Counted from the first letter of the stretch, positions 31,511 through 43,769 are shown. The stretch: DNA of 64,000 bases from Arion vulgaris (GCA_020796225.1 CM036758.1:30173647-30237646); one strand, 5' to 3'. Numbers and translations are program-made. The notes: generated by a model from the sequence alone, not told the origin.

Positions 31511-31554
31511 CTCGCAGAGGCCGATGGAAAAACTGTGAGAGATCGAATACGCGA

Positions 31555-31645
31555 CCAGGCAACTGATGGGCGGGCAGGCAACTGATACGCGGCCAGGCAA
31601 CTGATAGGCGGGCAGGCAACTGATACGCGGCTAGGCAACTGAGGC
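31555..31645. repeat. Short tandem repeat, about 18-bp unit
   Basis: GGCAACTGAT(A/G)(C/G)GCGG(C/G)CA-type units repeat four to five times. No function is suggested. Confidence 0.75.
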
Positions 31646-31729
31646 CGTGTAACAAACTAATTATGAACATGTGAGATGAGCAGGGATCATTAAATGAACA
31701 AATGTGTTCACATTTTTGGTGACGTTTTT

Positions 31730-31803
31730 GTACTTAGTCACGTGATAGAAGTTGTGTACTTAGTCACGTGATGAAGTTGTACTTGTCACGTGATAGAAGT
31801 TGT
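31730..31803. repeat. 26-bp tandem repeat at the SINE-III head
   Basis: GTACTTAGTCACGTGATAGA-type units repeat three times and run straight into a SINE-III body, in place of its usual head. Confidence 0.8.
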
Positions 31804-31985
31804 GTACTCGTCTCTGGTTCAAATGGATTTGGTTCTCTTCCTCGTGGAGCCATCAGGATGATGGTTTTCCAGAGATTTTTTTATCTAAGAGTAGGTGAGA
31901 TCGTATTCCTAGTCCTATCGGAGACGGACGATAAAACGGAGGTCCCATGTTAAATTTGATCACGTAAAAGAACCCTTGGGAGTTC
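31800..31985 (+). mobile_element. SINE-III copy, head replaced
   Basis: The body TTCCTCGTGGAGCCATC, GTAGGTGAGATCGTATTCCTA and CACGTAAAAGAACCC matches 9380-9562 and 45330-45530. The A-box part is missing and the tandem repeat above takes its place. Confidence 0.75.
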
Positions 31986-32538
31986 AAAAATGGAAATAGC
32001 AGACTGGAAAGCTCTTTTCATCAATGAAAACCGTACGGTGTTTTCTATCAAACACTTCCCCCAGCCCAAACCAACCCCCATTAAACAGAAATTTTGCCAA
32101 TGGCGTCAAACAGGGCTGTGTGCTGGCCCCAGCACTCTTCAGCATGATGTTTGCTGCCATGCTCATGGATGTCTTTTGAAAAGGCGATGAATATGGGATT
32201 AAGATTAGATACAGGACAGACCGATATTCTATTCAATCTTCGGAGGTTAAAATCCTCCACCAAGGTAAACTGTGAGGTCAATAATAGGATATCCAAAGCC
32301 AGTGCTGCGTTCGGAAGGCTGCGTGTTACTGTGTGGGAGCGGAAGGGATAGCGTAGCCACAAAGCTGAAAGTTTACCAGGCCATAGTGCTAACCACACTG
32401 CTGTACGCAAGCGAAACATGGACAGTATATAGCAGACACGCAAGAGAACTAAACCACTTCCACACAAGCTGTCTACTCAGAATACTAAAAATAAACTGGC
32501 AGGACAAAATTCCAGATAACGAAGTCTTCACAAGAGTA

Positions 32539-32936
32539 AAGATCCCAAGCGTCAACATCCTGTTGCAAAAGACCCAAGTGAGTTGGGCCGGTCACGTTGT
32601 TCGGATGTCTGATAAACGCTTCCCAAAACAGTTGATGTATGGCGAGCTTGAAGGGGACAGACGTTCTGCTGGAGGACAGAAAAAAAACGCGCTTTTTTTT
32701 TTTCCAGAAGCACTTGAGCTGAAAGTTCTTTGGCTCGTGTCATAAGATCCCAAGCGTCAACATCCTGTTGCAAAGACCCAAGTGAGTTGGGCCGGTCACG
32801 TTGTTCGGATGTCTGATAAACGCTTCCCAAAACAGTTGATGTATGGCGAGCTTGAAGGGGACAGACGTTCTGCTGGAGGACAGAAAAAACGCGCTTTTTT
32901 TCCAGAAGCACTTGAGCTGAAAGTTCTTTGGCTCGG
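32539..32936. repeat. Direct duplication, about 198-bp unit, across LINE-B and SINE-E
   Basis: The block from AGATCCCAAGCGTCAACATC to AAAGTTCTTTGGCTCG occurs at about 32539-32734 and 32745-32936. The two copies are nearly identical, differing mostly in homopolymer length. It includes LINE-B and the adjoining SINE-E tail, so it arose after the SINE inserted. Confidence 0.9.
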
Positions 32937-33090
32937 TGTCATGGACATTGTAACCCTTCGGCTCGGTGCCACGAACACCGTAAATCTGGGGAACCTGTAG
33001 CTTTTCTGCCAGTCCGCGGAGTTGAACCCGCACTTATAGAGGACTAGTCACCCGTAGTCCAACGCGCTATGAACACGCTGGGCACACAGG
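32893..33090 (-). mobile_element. tRNA-like SINE (SINE-E) inside LINE-B
   Basis: On the minus strand the head reads GCCCAGCGTGTTCATAGCGC, TTGGACTACGGGTGA, then a B-box-like GGGTTCAACTCC. The tail is oligo(A). A second copy lies at 51705-51968. AAAAAACG on both sides may be the TSD. Pol III transcription is inferred. Confidence 0.75.
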
Positions 33091-33409
33091 CAAAAAAACG
33101 TTTTAAAGACACTCTTAAAGTATCTCTGAAATGCTCCGATATAGATACAACTTGCTGGGAATCCTTGCACAAGATCGCCAAATGTGGCGAAGTAACAACA
33201 CAAGAGGAACCCGCATAGCCGAGAATCATTGCGCCGTTGAGGCACAGAGAAAACGAGCTGCACGAAAAGACAGAACACACAACATCCACATGTCTGACCT
33301 TGATCATGTATGCCCCACCTGTAGTAGGGGATTGTGTTCTAAGATTGGATTCTAGTCACCTCCACACACACACCAGAGAGGTGCAGCAGCACACATCTTA
33401 GCAGGGCCG

Positions 33410-34350
33410 TGCCGTCTTTGATACAAGAGGCGGTCGCATCAGGCGGCACCGTGAGGGGGGCGGCAAAACAAATTACAATTCAAGGTTATTTTAAAGAAAA
33501 AGATGTAAGGGCGGCATTTCGAAGACTTGCATCATACTGAGAAAAATATACCGTACTGTTCTGCTTCTGAGACCGTTGTCATCATCGCTTGCGATGGATG
33601 GCTATTATTATTTTCCGGGGGCTATGGGAAAAAGTATACTTTGCAAGTAACGATAACTCTCATGTTCTTCCAGACCGGCACGTGACTGACTGGCAACGCA
33701 CGGGTTTTTTTCATGCGCGTCCTCTCTGTCTCGCGATTGCTTATTTCCCGCGTTTCTGATTCTGTGTTCATTTTTCAACGCTCTTCACTGAAACAGGAAA
33801 CTCTGACGATATTGAAAGATTAAGTGGAAGTCAAGGAAAAAAAAACTAGACGTCTTCGCACGTTGCGAGCAAACGGCACATAAGCGGAACCGGCGTATGG
33901 AAGAAGAGCACATTGCTAAACGTTCAGTTGAACCCAGTAGGTACTCGTTCTTAGCTTATTTCTTCTCACAGCCAGTGGGAATTGTAATTGTTTGTCTTTC
34001 TATCATTTTTTTTTTAGTATCTTCTGAAATCTCGTCGACTCTTAGTGGGATAATTTGGTGAAGCTGGTAGATTCTGGAAATTTCTGCACGACCTGTCTTG
34101 TTTAAATAGTATTTGGATGTTGTAAAATGGATGATATTGTGTGTCGTCTAGACAACTATTAAATATTGTTATTTATTTATTGTACTCAGTTATTCGTGTA
34201 TGATTGTAGGGGTATGATTTTAAACTATATGCAACTGTTTCATTGTTGATTGTGTAGTTATAAAAGTGTCCGATCTTTCAAGAATAGTCGTCAGATGTAT
34301 TGATATTGTTATCTCTGGTAAGTTTGTATGTCTAGTTTATTTAACAGTTC
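33410..34350. other. Mostly unrecognised; possible hAT end at 33405
   Basis: The left part (GCAGGGCCGTGCCGTC then GGCGGCACCGTGAGGGG) looks like a hAT-type end, but no opposite end was found. The rest is AT-rich without ORFs or repeats that I recognise. Confidence 0.4.
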
Positions 34351-34351
34351 A

Positions 34352-34353
34352 TG

Positions 34354-34396
<43 letters not shown>
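34352..34396. repeat. (CT)n microsatellite
   Basis: About 22 CT dinucleotides. Confidence 0.97.
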
Positions 34397-34399
<3 letters not shown>

Positions 34400-34429
34400 G
34401 TCTGTTATTTTCATCTGTCAAATATATCA

Positions 34430-34937
34430 ACTGTGTACTTCTAGAACTTTTGTTGTCTTGTCTATCTTGTATGTCTTGTCTATCTTGTGTCTTTATCTTG
34501 TATGTCTTGTCTATCTTGTGTGTCTTGTCTAACTTGTGTGTCTTGTCTATTTTATCTATCTTGTGTGTCTTGTTACTTTGTGTCTTGTCTATCCTGTGTG
34601 TCTTTACTATCTTGTGTGTTGTCGTTTTGTCTATCTTATGTGTCTTGTCTATCTTGTGTGTTTCTGCCGTATTGTCCATCTTGTGTGTTTCTGCCGTATT
34701 GTCCATCTTGTGTGTTTCTGCTGTTTTGTCTATCTTGTGTGTTTCTGCTATTTTGTCCATCTTGTATGTTTCTGCTATTTTGTCCATCTTGTATGTTTCT
34801 GCTGTTTTGTCCATCTTGTGTGTTTCTTCTGTTTTGTCCATCTTGTGTGTTTCTGCTGTTTTGTCCATCTTGTGTGTTTCTGCTGTTTTGTCCATCTTGT
34901 GTGTTTCTGCTGTTTTGTCCATCTTGTGTGTTTCTGA
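34430..34937. repeat. 9- to 27-bp array (GTCTTGTCTATCTTGTGT / TTTCTGCTGTTTTGTCCATC)
   Basis: The left half has irregular multiples of a CTTGTCTAT-type core. From about 34665 a regular 27-bp unit repeats ten times. Frames stay open on both strands because the unit is a multiple of 3. No protein is claimed. Confidence 0.93.
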
Positions 34938-35147
34938 CACTTGTTTCTATTCAATCTGTCAACTTTGAATGTCCCGGATTGTCTTGTCGTTTTGTCTCCG
35001 TTTTGTCTTTCATGATGTTTACCAATTGTGTGGTCCTGTCTTGTGTTGTCTATCTTGACGTCTCAACTCTTTTGACTGTTTGTGTTATCTTTATACCAAT
35101 TTATTCTATCTTTTTCTTCATTCGATTGTCTCTCCCTTTGTTGTCTG

Positions 35148-36230
35148 CTTCTGTTCTGCTATCTGTGTCTTATCTGTGTTCTACCGTGTCTGTACCTGTC
35201 TGCTATCTGTGTCTGCTATCTGTGTCTGCTATCTGTGTCTGTACTGTGTCTGACCTGTGTCTGCTACCTGTGTATGCTACTGTGTCTGCTACCTTGTCTG
35301 CTATCTGTTCTGCTATCTGTGTCTGCTACCTGTGTCTGCTATCCTGTCTGTCTGCTGTCTGCTATCTGTGTCTGCTATCTGTGTCTGCTAACTGTGTCTG
35401 CTACCTGTGTCTGCTATCTGTGTCTGCTATCTGTGTCTGCTATCTGTGTCTGCTATCTGTGTCTGATATCTGTGTCTGCTATCTGTGTCTGCTATCTGTG
35501 TCTGCTACTGTGTTGCTGCTACTGTGTCTGCTATCTGTGTCTGCTACCTGTGTCTGCTATCTGTGTCTGTTTCCTGTGTCTGCTATCTGTGTCTGCTACT
35601 CTGTGTCTGCTACTGTGTCTGCTATCTGTGTCTGCTATCTGTGTCTGCTATCTGTGTCTGCTACTGCCTGTGTCTGTTGACTCTGTGTCTGCTATGTGTC
35701 TGCTATCTGTGTCTGCTTCCTGTGTCTGCTACCTGTGTCTGTGCTATCTGTGTCTGCTATCTGTGTCTGCTATCTGTGTCTGCTATCTGTGTCTGCTATC
35801 CTGTACTGCTCTTGCTGCTACTGTGCTGCTATCTGTGTCTGCTACCTGTGTCTGCTATCTGTGTCTGCTATCTGTGTCTGCTATCTGTGTCTGCTATCTG
35901 TGTCTGCTACCTGTGTCTGCTACCTGTGTCTGCTATCTGTGTCTGCTATCTGTGTCTGCTACATGTGTCTGCTATCTGTGTCGCTATCTTGTCTGCTATC
36001 TGTGTCTGCTATCTGTCTGCTATCTGTGTCTGCTATCTGTGTCTGCTATCTGTGCTGTATCTTCTGTTCTGTCTGCTACCTGTGTCTGCTATCTGTGTCT
36101 GCAACGTGTCTGCTATCTGTGTCTGCTATCTGTGTCTGCTATTTGTGTCTGCTACCTGTGTCTGCTATCTGTGTCTGCTATCTGTGTCTGCTACCTGTGT
36201 CTGCTATCTGTGTCTGCTATCTGTGTCTGT
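35148..36230. repeat. 13-bp satellite (TGCTATCTGTGTC), about 83 copies
   Basis: TGCTATCTGTGTC repeats with TACC variants and scattered indels. It ends at a SINE-B copy. Three units make 39 bp, so all plus frames read as Cys/Leu/Ser-rich ORFs. Confidence 0.96.
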
Positions 36231-36235
36231 CAGTG

Positions 36236-36495
36236 CTCTTCTTCTTCTTCAAATGCTCCATATCGACCACTTGTTAACCACTCTGTCATTTCTATGTGAT
36301 CTAATCCTAGGCGATTGCACATTGTGCCAATTATGCGCCTACAAATAGGCCAGCACATCCTATTTTTGCGATGCTTTTTATTTACTACGGTAGCTTTTCT
36401 AGGTCCCTACATCAGTCACCTCTTACGGCATGCCCTGTAGGTCGCAGTGGTACTATTCTTTGCTTCCTTACGGGACCCGGCACCACACGGGCGAA
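36236..36495 (-). mobile_element. SINE-B copy, full length
   Basis: From CTTCTTCTTCTTCAAATGCT to CACCACACGGGCG, opposite to the copies at 5395 and 26903. Confidence 0.88.
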
Positions 36496-36689
36496 TGCCA
36501 GTGCTCATAAGTCTTCGGTTTGTATGTCTCTGTCTTTCACGCTACTCTGCAATGTTCATATCTCTGTCTCTGAAACTTTTATCAATTTTCTGATATCGTT
36601 GTTTCTTCTTGGATGTGTTGTATGTATATATATATCTATATTAACGTCTGTCATATTTGTATATAATGTGTATATGAGAGTTTAAATAT

Positions 36690-38390
36690 AGTTATATCCT
36701 GAAGGAAGGATAAGAGTTTAAATATAGATAGATCGTTGAAGGAAGAGACCAGAGCCTAAATAAAATTGTAGGAACAGGCAAATATAGATAGATCGTTGAA
36801 GGAAGAGACCAGGGCTTAAAAAAGATAGATCGTTGAAGGAAGAGACCAGGGCTTAAATATAGATAGATCGTTGAAGGGAAGAGACCAGAGCTAAATATGA
36901 TAGATCGTTGAAGGAAGAGACCAGGGCTAAATATAGATAGATCGTTGAAGGGAAGAGACCAGGGCTTAAATATAGATAGATCGTTGAAGGGAAGAGACCA
37001 GAGCCTAAATATAGATAGATCGTTGAAGGGAAGAGACCAGGGCTTAAATATAGATAGATTGTTGAAGGGAAGAGACCAGGGCTTAAATATAGATAGATCG
37101 TTGAAGGGAAGAGACCAGAGCCTAAATATAGATAGATCGTTGAAGGGAAGAGACTAGGGCTTAAATATAGATAGATTGTTGAAGGGAAGAGACCAGGGCT
37201 TAAATATAGATAGATTGTTGAAGGGAAGAGACCAGGGCTTAAATATAGATAGATTGTTGAAGGGAAGAGACCAGGGCTTAAATATAGATAGATTGTTGAA
37301 GGGAAGAGACCAGGGCTTAAATATAGATAGATTGTTGAAGGGAAGAGACCAGAGCCTAAATATAGATAGATCGTTGAAGGGAAGAGACCAGGGCTTAAAT
37401 ATAGATAGATTGTTGAAGGGAAGAGACCAGAGCCTAAATATAGATAGATCGTTGAAGGGAAGAGACCAGGGCTTAAATATAGATAGATTGTTGAAGGGAA
37501 GAGACTAGGGCTTAAATATAGATAGATTGTTGAAGGGAAGAGACTAGGCCTAAATATAGATAGATCGTTGAAGGGAAGAGACCAGGGCTTAAATATAGAT
37601 AGATTGTTGAAGGGAAGAGACTAGAGCCTAAATATAGATAGATCGTTGAAGGGAAGAGACCAGGGCTTAAATATAGATAGATTGTTGAAGGGAAGAGACT
37701 AGGGCTTAAATATAGATAGATTGTTGAAGGGAAGAGACTAGAGCCTAAATATAGATAGATCGTTGAAGGGAAGAGACCAGGGCTTAAATATAGATAGATT
37801 GTTGAAGGGAAGAGACCAGGGCTTAAATATAGATAGATCGTTGAAGGGAAGAGACCAGGGCTTAAATATAGATAGATTGTTGAAGGGAAGAGACCAGGGC
37901 TTAAATATAGTTAGATCGTTGAAGGAAGGGATACGAGTTTAAATATAGATAGATTGTTGAAGGAAAGGACCAGAGCTTAAATATAGATAGATCGTTGAAG
38001 GAAGGGACCAGAGCCTAAATATAGATAGATTGTTGAAGGAAAGGACCAGAGCCTAAATATAGATATATCGCTGAAGGAATGGGACCAGAGCTTAAATATA
38101 GATAGACAGTTGAAGGGAAGAGACCAGGGCTTAAATATACATAGACAGTTGAAGGGAAGAGACCAGAGCTTAAATATAGATAGACAGTTGAAGGGAAGAG
38201 ACCAGAGCTTAAATATAGATAGACAGTTGAAGGGAAGAGACCAGGGCTTAAATATAGTTAGATCGCTGAAGGAAGGGATACGAGTTTAAATATAGATAGA
38301 TTGTTGAAGGAAGGAACCAGAGCTTAAATATAGATAGATCGTTGAAGGATTGGGACCAGAGCTTAAATATAGCTAAATCGTTGCAAATGA
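36690..38390. repeat. 39-bp minisatellite, about 43 copies
   Basis: Unit: TAAATATAGATAGATCGTTG followed by AAGGGAAGAGACCAGGGCT. Variants (C/T in GATYGTTG, GGGCT/GAGCC) alternate in runs, suggesting repeated slippage or unequal exchange. Edge units are shorter and more diverged. Confidence 0.96.
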
Positions 38391-38745
38391 AAAGCTTGAA
38401 CATTGTTAGGTTATTGCAAAATAAGAGCAATAGTTTTGATATCGCTGTTCGTTATAAGAAAAACGAAACAATAATTATGAAACTTATTGATAGCAACCCC
38501 TGCCTCTAGTTTGTGAACGGGTCAGGAGAGCATACATTTCTAGCTCAGGTAATGAGTGGTGTGGGGCACCACAGAAACAATAATAGCTTATAACATTTAC
38601 ACTGGCTGGTGTACGTGCGCGTAGTGGATGTTGCTGGAAACTGTTGATATCAGTTGCTTCACATGGCACTTGTATACCTGCGTTGCACTAAACATACTGA
38701 TACCTTGCCAGGTGTGGTAAGTTTGTGTAGAAGAAAATTGTCATG
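38390..38745. other. No recognisable feature
   Basis: Unique-looking sequence without a supported ORF, between a minisatellite and a LINE-G tail. Confidence 0.5.
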
Positions 38746-39225
38746 GCTTTGTTTTGCCTCACAGCGTCAGGATATGAAGAGTTTCTAGAACGAGCTCTTG
38801 TGTGCACTTCTTAGTATCTTTCGTCGCCTCTGTTATCCCTGAGGTCCGCCTTTTGCGGGCTGTCCTGTTGTATCCATTGTATGCATTGCTCGTATCCATT
38901 GTATCAAGCAACATTGCTCTTTATCCATTATCACAACATTGCTCTTTGTATCCATTGTATCAAGCAAATTGCTCTTGAGTGCACTGTCTGTTGGTAATTT
39001 ACTTATGTGCCGAACTATTAAATTTGTTGTTTCTTGATGAAGTTCAGTATTGATGTTGTATCCACTTTTTCCTGATGTCTTTATTCTCATTTCTAAACTG
39101 GTCTCTTCTTGATACTCCCAGAATTCTGCGTAGACATTTGATCTCTGTCGTGACTAGTTTTTTTCTATCATTTGATGTCAGCGTTCAGGTTTGGCACTGA
39201 TAGCATAATGTGGGGAGAAAGATTG
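38745..39225 (-). mobile_element. LINE-G 3' fragment with internal short repeats
   Basis: It parallels 10080-10470. Around 38875-38970 a TATCCATTGTAT...CAAGCAA block is triplicated, a small expansion inside the LINE tail. Confidence 0.72.
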
Positions 39226-39304
39226 TGTTGAACATTGTTTTTTTAATGTTAATAGTGACATGTTTGCACTTTTAAAATCCCGCCATTTGTCCTATTTTGT
39301 CTTC

Positions 39305-39557
39305 TTCATTTGTCTTCTTCTTTGCGTTCGTTCTTTACCACCAATTTTAATCACTCTTTGTGATATGTTTGATCTTTGCCAAGAACGTGTATACGTTGCA
39401 CGTTGGTTTGGTAGGCCCCTAAACGCATAGACTTCTACATGTTTAGGACACGTGCATCCGATTTCAGCCAAACCTCCTTAGTCGCCTCTTACGACATTCA
39501 TGGCAGATAACAGTGGTTCTATTCTTTACACCCCAAATGTGGACCCCGGGGATCACT
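39305..39557 (-). mobile_element. SINE-A copy, full length
   Basis: TCTTCTTCTTTGCGTTCG to CCCCGGGGATCACTGGG, with the core TCGCCTCTTACGACATTC. Best complete comparator for copy 1 at 912-1165. Confidence 0.85.
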
Positions 39558-39799
39558 GGGACTGTCCTATCATTTGATTTGCTTTATTACATCAGTGTTG
39601 AATTTCATTTGTTATTCTTCTGTTTGCTGAACAAAATGTTCTGTTTTCTTTCTTTCTATCCAGACTGTTGCACTAGTTCTATGTTTATATTACAAGGAAA
39701 AAACGTAGATGTTCTCCAGAAACAGATGTTGCATCTGGTTTCAGCCTTGACCTAATTTATTTACGTAAAACTTGTATTGAGTTATACATGTATTTGAAA

Positions 39800-41400
39800 G
39801 TTACAAGTCTCACAGCAAAGATCTAAGTAAGAGTCATTCAGAACATATCTCGTAAATTGGCAGCAAACATCAGCTATAAAAGTAGACAAACAGATATGAA
39901 CTTTCCAGAAGATCAAAAAGAAGTTCGACAGGGATGCGTATTATCACCAGATCTGTTCTCACTCTATTGTGAAAATATTTTTAGGTCTATAAAAGATATT
40001 GACGGAACAGCTGTAGGAGAACATATCATAAATAACATGAGATACGCTGATGATACTGTCTTAATAGCAAGAAATGAAATAGCGATCTAGAAACTAGTTG
40101 ATAAGGTTGTGACAGAAAGTAACAACAAAGGAGTCAGTTTGAATATTAAAAAGACAGAATTTATGATCATATAAAAAAGCAGACTCTTGACAAAATGCAC
40201 CATCACAGTAAATGGGACGAAGCTAAGACAAGTTCAGCAATTTAACTACCTCAGAATCGTGGTAACGTGAATGGAACAGTGTTAATAACATTATTATTTC
40301 AGTTTGTAATACACCAGTTGAAAATAGGATGAAAGAAATTACAAGAAGAACAAACATGCACTTACAACTAAAAACAAAATGGAAAGAAACTGACAGAAAA
40401 ACAAAGTGGAAAGAAACTGACAGAAAAACAAAATGGAAAGAAACTGACAGAAAAACAAAGTGGAAAGAAACTGACAGAAAACAAAGTAGAAGAAACTGAC
40501 AGAAAAACAAAATGGAAAGAAACTGACAGAAAAACAAAGTGGAAAGAAACTGACAGAAAAACAAAATGGAAAGAAACTGACAGAAAAACAAAATGGAAAG
40601 AAACTGACAGAAAAACAAAGTGGAAAGAAACTGACAGAAAAACAAAATGGAAAGAAACTGACAGAAAAACAAAGTGGAAAGAAACTGACAGAAAAACAAA
40701 ATGGAAAGAAACTGACAGAAAAACAAAATGGAAAGAAACTGACAGAAAAACAAAATGGAAAGAAACTGACAGAAAAACAAAGTGGAAAGAAACTGACAGA
40801 AAAACAAAATGGAAAGAAACTGACAGAAAAACAAAATGGAAAGAAACTGACAGAAAACAAAGTGAAAGAAACTGACAGAAAAACAAAGTGGAAAGAAACT
40901 GACAGAAAAACAAAATGGAAAGAAACTGACAGAAAAACAAAGATCAGAATACTGAAATCGTGCATATTCCCAGTGGCAACGTATGGGTGTGAATTATGGA
41001 CATTTAACAAGGCAGTTAAAAAAAACCCGTGATTTTGAATATAAGTCTTACAGTATCTTCCTTCGTATATCATGGACAGAGAAGACAACAAATAGATCTA
41101 TCCGGAAAGAACTGAAAATCAAAGAAAACTGGCTTATATTACAAATAAGAATGAGAACATTACAATATTTTGGAGATATCAAAATACACGATTGGTTGGA
41201 GACCATTGTAGAAAGAGGCATTCCGACAGAGAGCAGGAGAGGAAGACCAAGGAGAAAATGGATTTAGGATCTAACTGATGGTTTGAACATGACGACAGCA
41301 CAGGCAGACATCTGGTCTATGAGAGAGAGAGATGTATATAAATTTCGAAGGACTGATAGAGTGGCAACGTTCTGCTCAGGACAAGCTATTTGATGATAAT
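39800..41400 (+). mobile_element. LINE-A/LINE-E-like RT fragment containing a 27-bp array
   Basis: 39811-40260 matches LINE-A ([20 protein letters not shown] near 39925, YADDTVLIARNE near 40043). From about 40320 it continues as ENRMKEITRRTNMHL, then the array, then RILKSCIFPVATYGCELW, LQYFGDIKIHDWLET and SRRGRPRRKWI, ending like LINE-E. It may be one element or two joined; a frame break falls near 40250. Confidence 0.75.
40371..40937. repeat. 27-bp minisatellite inside LINE RT sequence, 21 copies
   Basis: Unit AAAATGGAAAGAAACTGACAG plus AAAAAC, read in the LINE frame as WKETDRKTK. LINE sequence lies on both sides. Some units have lost one A (40490, 40855). Confidence 0.95.
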
Positions 41401-41517
41401 GATTATTAAACACTTTGTTACTTGATATTTTATTGCTGACATTGTCATTTTAGTTTATGTTGTTTACTATCTTTAGGCAATTATTCGAGAGAAACAAATT
41501 ATGTGTACCTGTTATTT

Positions 41518-41725
41518 TGTCTTCTTCTTCTTTTGTAGTCACACTGCTACTGGGTTGTTGCCAAGTGTCGTGGTTTTCTGTTTTTGTCTTGCGCTCCTCT
41601 AGTGGCTTGGGTGACTGTTATTTTTGCGTTTTCACATGATTCTGCTATGCAATCTAACCGTCTTTTCCGTAGTCTCCCTCTTGCCTTCTTTCTTTCTTCT
41701 GTTGTAGAAGACTATACACTGTGGA
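41518..41725 (-). mobile_element. LINE-D 3' tail
   Basis: Reverse complement of the 6316-6545 and 20350-20683 tails, with one GCAACAACCC-type unit and a GAAGAAGAAGA tail (read as TCTTCTTCTTC). Confidence 0.8.
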
Positions 41726-41859
41726 GTGTGTGTGTCTTTAAGAAATTGTGATATATGTGTGTGTGTTTTAACCTCATCAAGTTGGATTTTTAAAATTCAG
41801 AAATGTTCGACAGAAATTAGTGGCCAGTTCTTATACAACTGAATGAGCTTTCGGAGATC

Positions 41860-42335
41860 ATAGGTTAATCTCCAGGGATTTAGTAGGACAATCTATAGGG
41901 ATTTAGTATGTTAATCTCCAGGGATTTAGTATGTTAAACTCCAGGGATTTAGTAGGACAATCTCCAGGGATTTAGTAGGTTAATCTTCAGGGATTTGGTA
42001 GGACAATCTCCAGGGATTTAGTAGGACAATCTCCATGGATTTGGTAGGTTAATCTCCAGGGATTTAGTAGGTTAATCTCCAGGGATTTAGTATGTTAATC
42101 TCCAGGGATTTAGTAGGACAATCTCCAGGGATTTAGTAGGTTAATCTTCAGGGATTTGGTAGGACAATCTCCAGGGATTTAGTAGGACAATCTCCATGGA
42201 TTTGGTAGGTTAATCTCCAGGGATTTAGGAGGTTAATCTCAGGATTTAGTATGTTAATCTCCAGGGATTTAGTATGTTAATCTCCAGGGATTTAGTATAT
42301 TAATCTCCAGGGATTTAGTAGGATAATCTCCAGTT
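41860..42335. repeat. 23-bp minisatellite, about 20 copies
   Basis: AATCTCCAGGGATTTAGTAG plus GTT, with GGACA/TATGTT variants. Runs of variants recur, e.g. 41950-42040 and 42110-42210 share the same order, which points to a larger duplication. Confidence 0.94.
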
Positions 42336-42635
42336 CTTAAGTGAGTTCATTCCCAGACTCCAAGTCAGACAAGAGTTGAAGAGACATATCATCTCTATTG
42401 TTGAACTAATCTCAAATCTCTGGTACTCAATTAATATGTATTCTCTAATCTTCAAATGATACAAAACTGGAAATGTTTAAGTGATTTATAATTTCCATCG
42501 CGCAGCGTCCGTCCAAGTACGATAATCTCAAGGTCTAAGTTAAAAACGTCTCAGTAAAAACTGATCAGAGATAGCATACGCATACAAACCACATAGACAT
42601 TTTCTGAGAGACAAGAATTGTCAAAGTCAAAGTTG

Positions 42636-42835
42636 TTTTTACTCTGTCGTGAAGAAGAACCACGTCCAAGTTTTAACAGTTCTGTCGTGAAGTAGAGCCA
42701 CGTCCAAGTTTTAACAGTTCTGTCGTGAAGTAGAACCACGTCCAAGTTTTAACAGTTCTGTCGTGAAGAAGAACCACGTCCAAGTTTTAACAGTTCTGTC
42801 GTGAAGTAGAACCACGTCCAAGTTTAAATATTTCT
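42636..42835. repeat. 38-bp minisatellite, 5 copies
   Basis: GTTTTAACAGTTCTGTCGTG plus AAGTAGAACCACGTCCAA repeated five times. Confidence 0.94.
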
Positions 42836-42951
42836 CTCGTGAAGGACAGGACATTTCTAGTGAACTCCACCTGACTAGCAAATAGCACGTGAGTACAGAC
42901 AATATGTATGTGTGTTAGCTGACATTTAAGTAACAAAAGATATTGTATGAG

Positions 42952-43562
42952 ACAATGTTTCCTCTATTTATATGTTTCCTCTATTTATAAGTTTCCTCTA
43001 TTTATATGTTTCCTCTATTTATATGTTTCCTCTATTTATAAGTTTCCTCTATTTATAAGTTTCCTCTATTTATAAGTTTCCTCTATTTATAAGTTTCCTC
43101 TATTTATAAGTTTCCTCTATTTATAAGTTTCCTCTATTTATATGTTTGCTCTATTTATATGTTTCCTCTATTTATATGTTTGCTCTATTTATATGTTTCC
43201 TCTATTTATAAGTTTCCTCTATTTATAAGTTTCCTCTATTTATATGTTTGCTCTATTTATATGTTTCCTCTATTTATATGTTTCCTCTATTTATATGTTT
43301 CCTCTATTTATATGTTTCCTCTATTTATAAGTTTCCTCTATTTATAAGTTTCCTCTATTTATAAGTTTCCTCTATTTATAAGTTTCCTCTATTTATAAGT
43401 TTCCTCTATTTATAAGTTTCCTCTATTTATATGTTTGCTCTATTTATATGTTTCCTCTATTTATATGTTTGCTCTATTTATATGTTTCCTCTATTTATAA
43501 GTTTCCTCTATTTATATGTTTCCTCTATTTATATGTTTGCTCTATTTATATGTTTGCTCTAG
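42952..43562. repeat. 17-bp minisatellite, about 36 copies
   Basis: TTTCCTCTATTTATAAG with TATG and TTTG variants. Very regular in length. Confidence 0.96.
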
Positions 43563-43769
43563 TTTACTTTCTAAACAGTGTTTATTTACTTGTTTGTTCT
43601 TGGCGTATCAAACGTACACACAGATACGAATCACTAAGTAATAATTGTCACAGACAAGAATCACTAATAATAGTCACTAAGTAATAACTAACTTTCCACC
43701 CTCATAGTTCCCTTGTGAAGAAAGTATGATTTCGTCATCTCTCTATTCTTCAGTCAGATCCTGAGACAC

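Larger units (their letters stand above)
32080..33410 (+). mobile_element. LINE-B fragment, RT to C2H2 finger
   Basis: In shifting frames: GVKQGCVLAPALFSMMFAAM (RT motif B region), SKASAAFGRL, TLLYASETWTVYSRHARELNHF, WAGHVVRMSDKRFPKQLMYGEL, GGQKK, the basic tail, and [14 protein letters not shown] followed by a broken His pair. SINE-E is inserted at GGQKK. A segment including part of that SINE is duplicated (32539-32936). Confidence 0.82.

Noticed and set aside
34351..36348. Long Cys/Leu/Ser-rich ORFs (up to about 400 codons)
   Set aside because: They are translations of 13-bp and 27-bp repeats in several frames of the same strand. No signal peptide or domain is present.
36690..38390. CRISPR-like regular repeat array
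   Set aside because: Units abut directly with no unique spacers, and the genome is eukaryotic. The same holds for all the other arrays.
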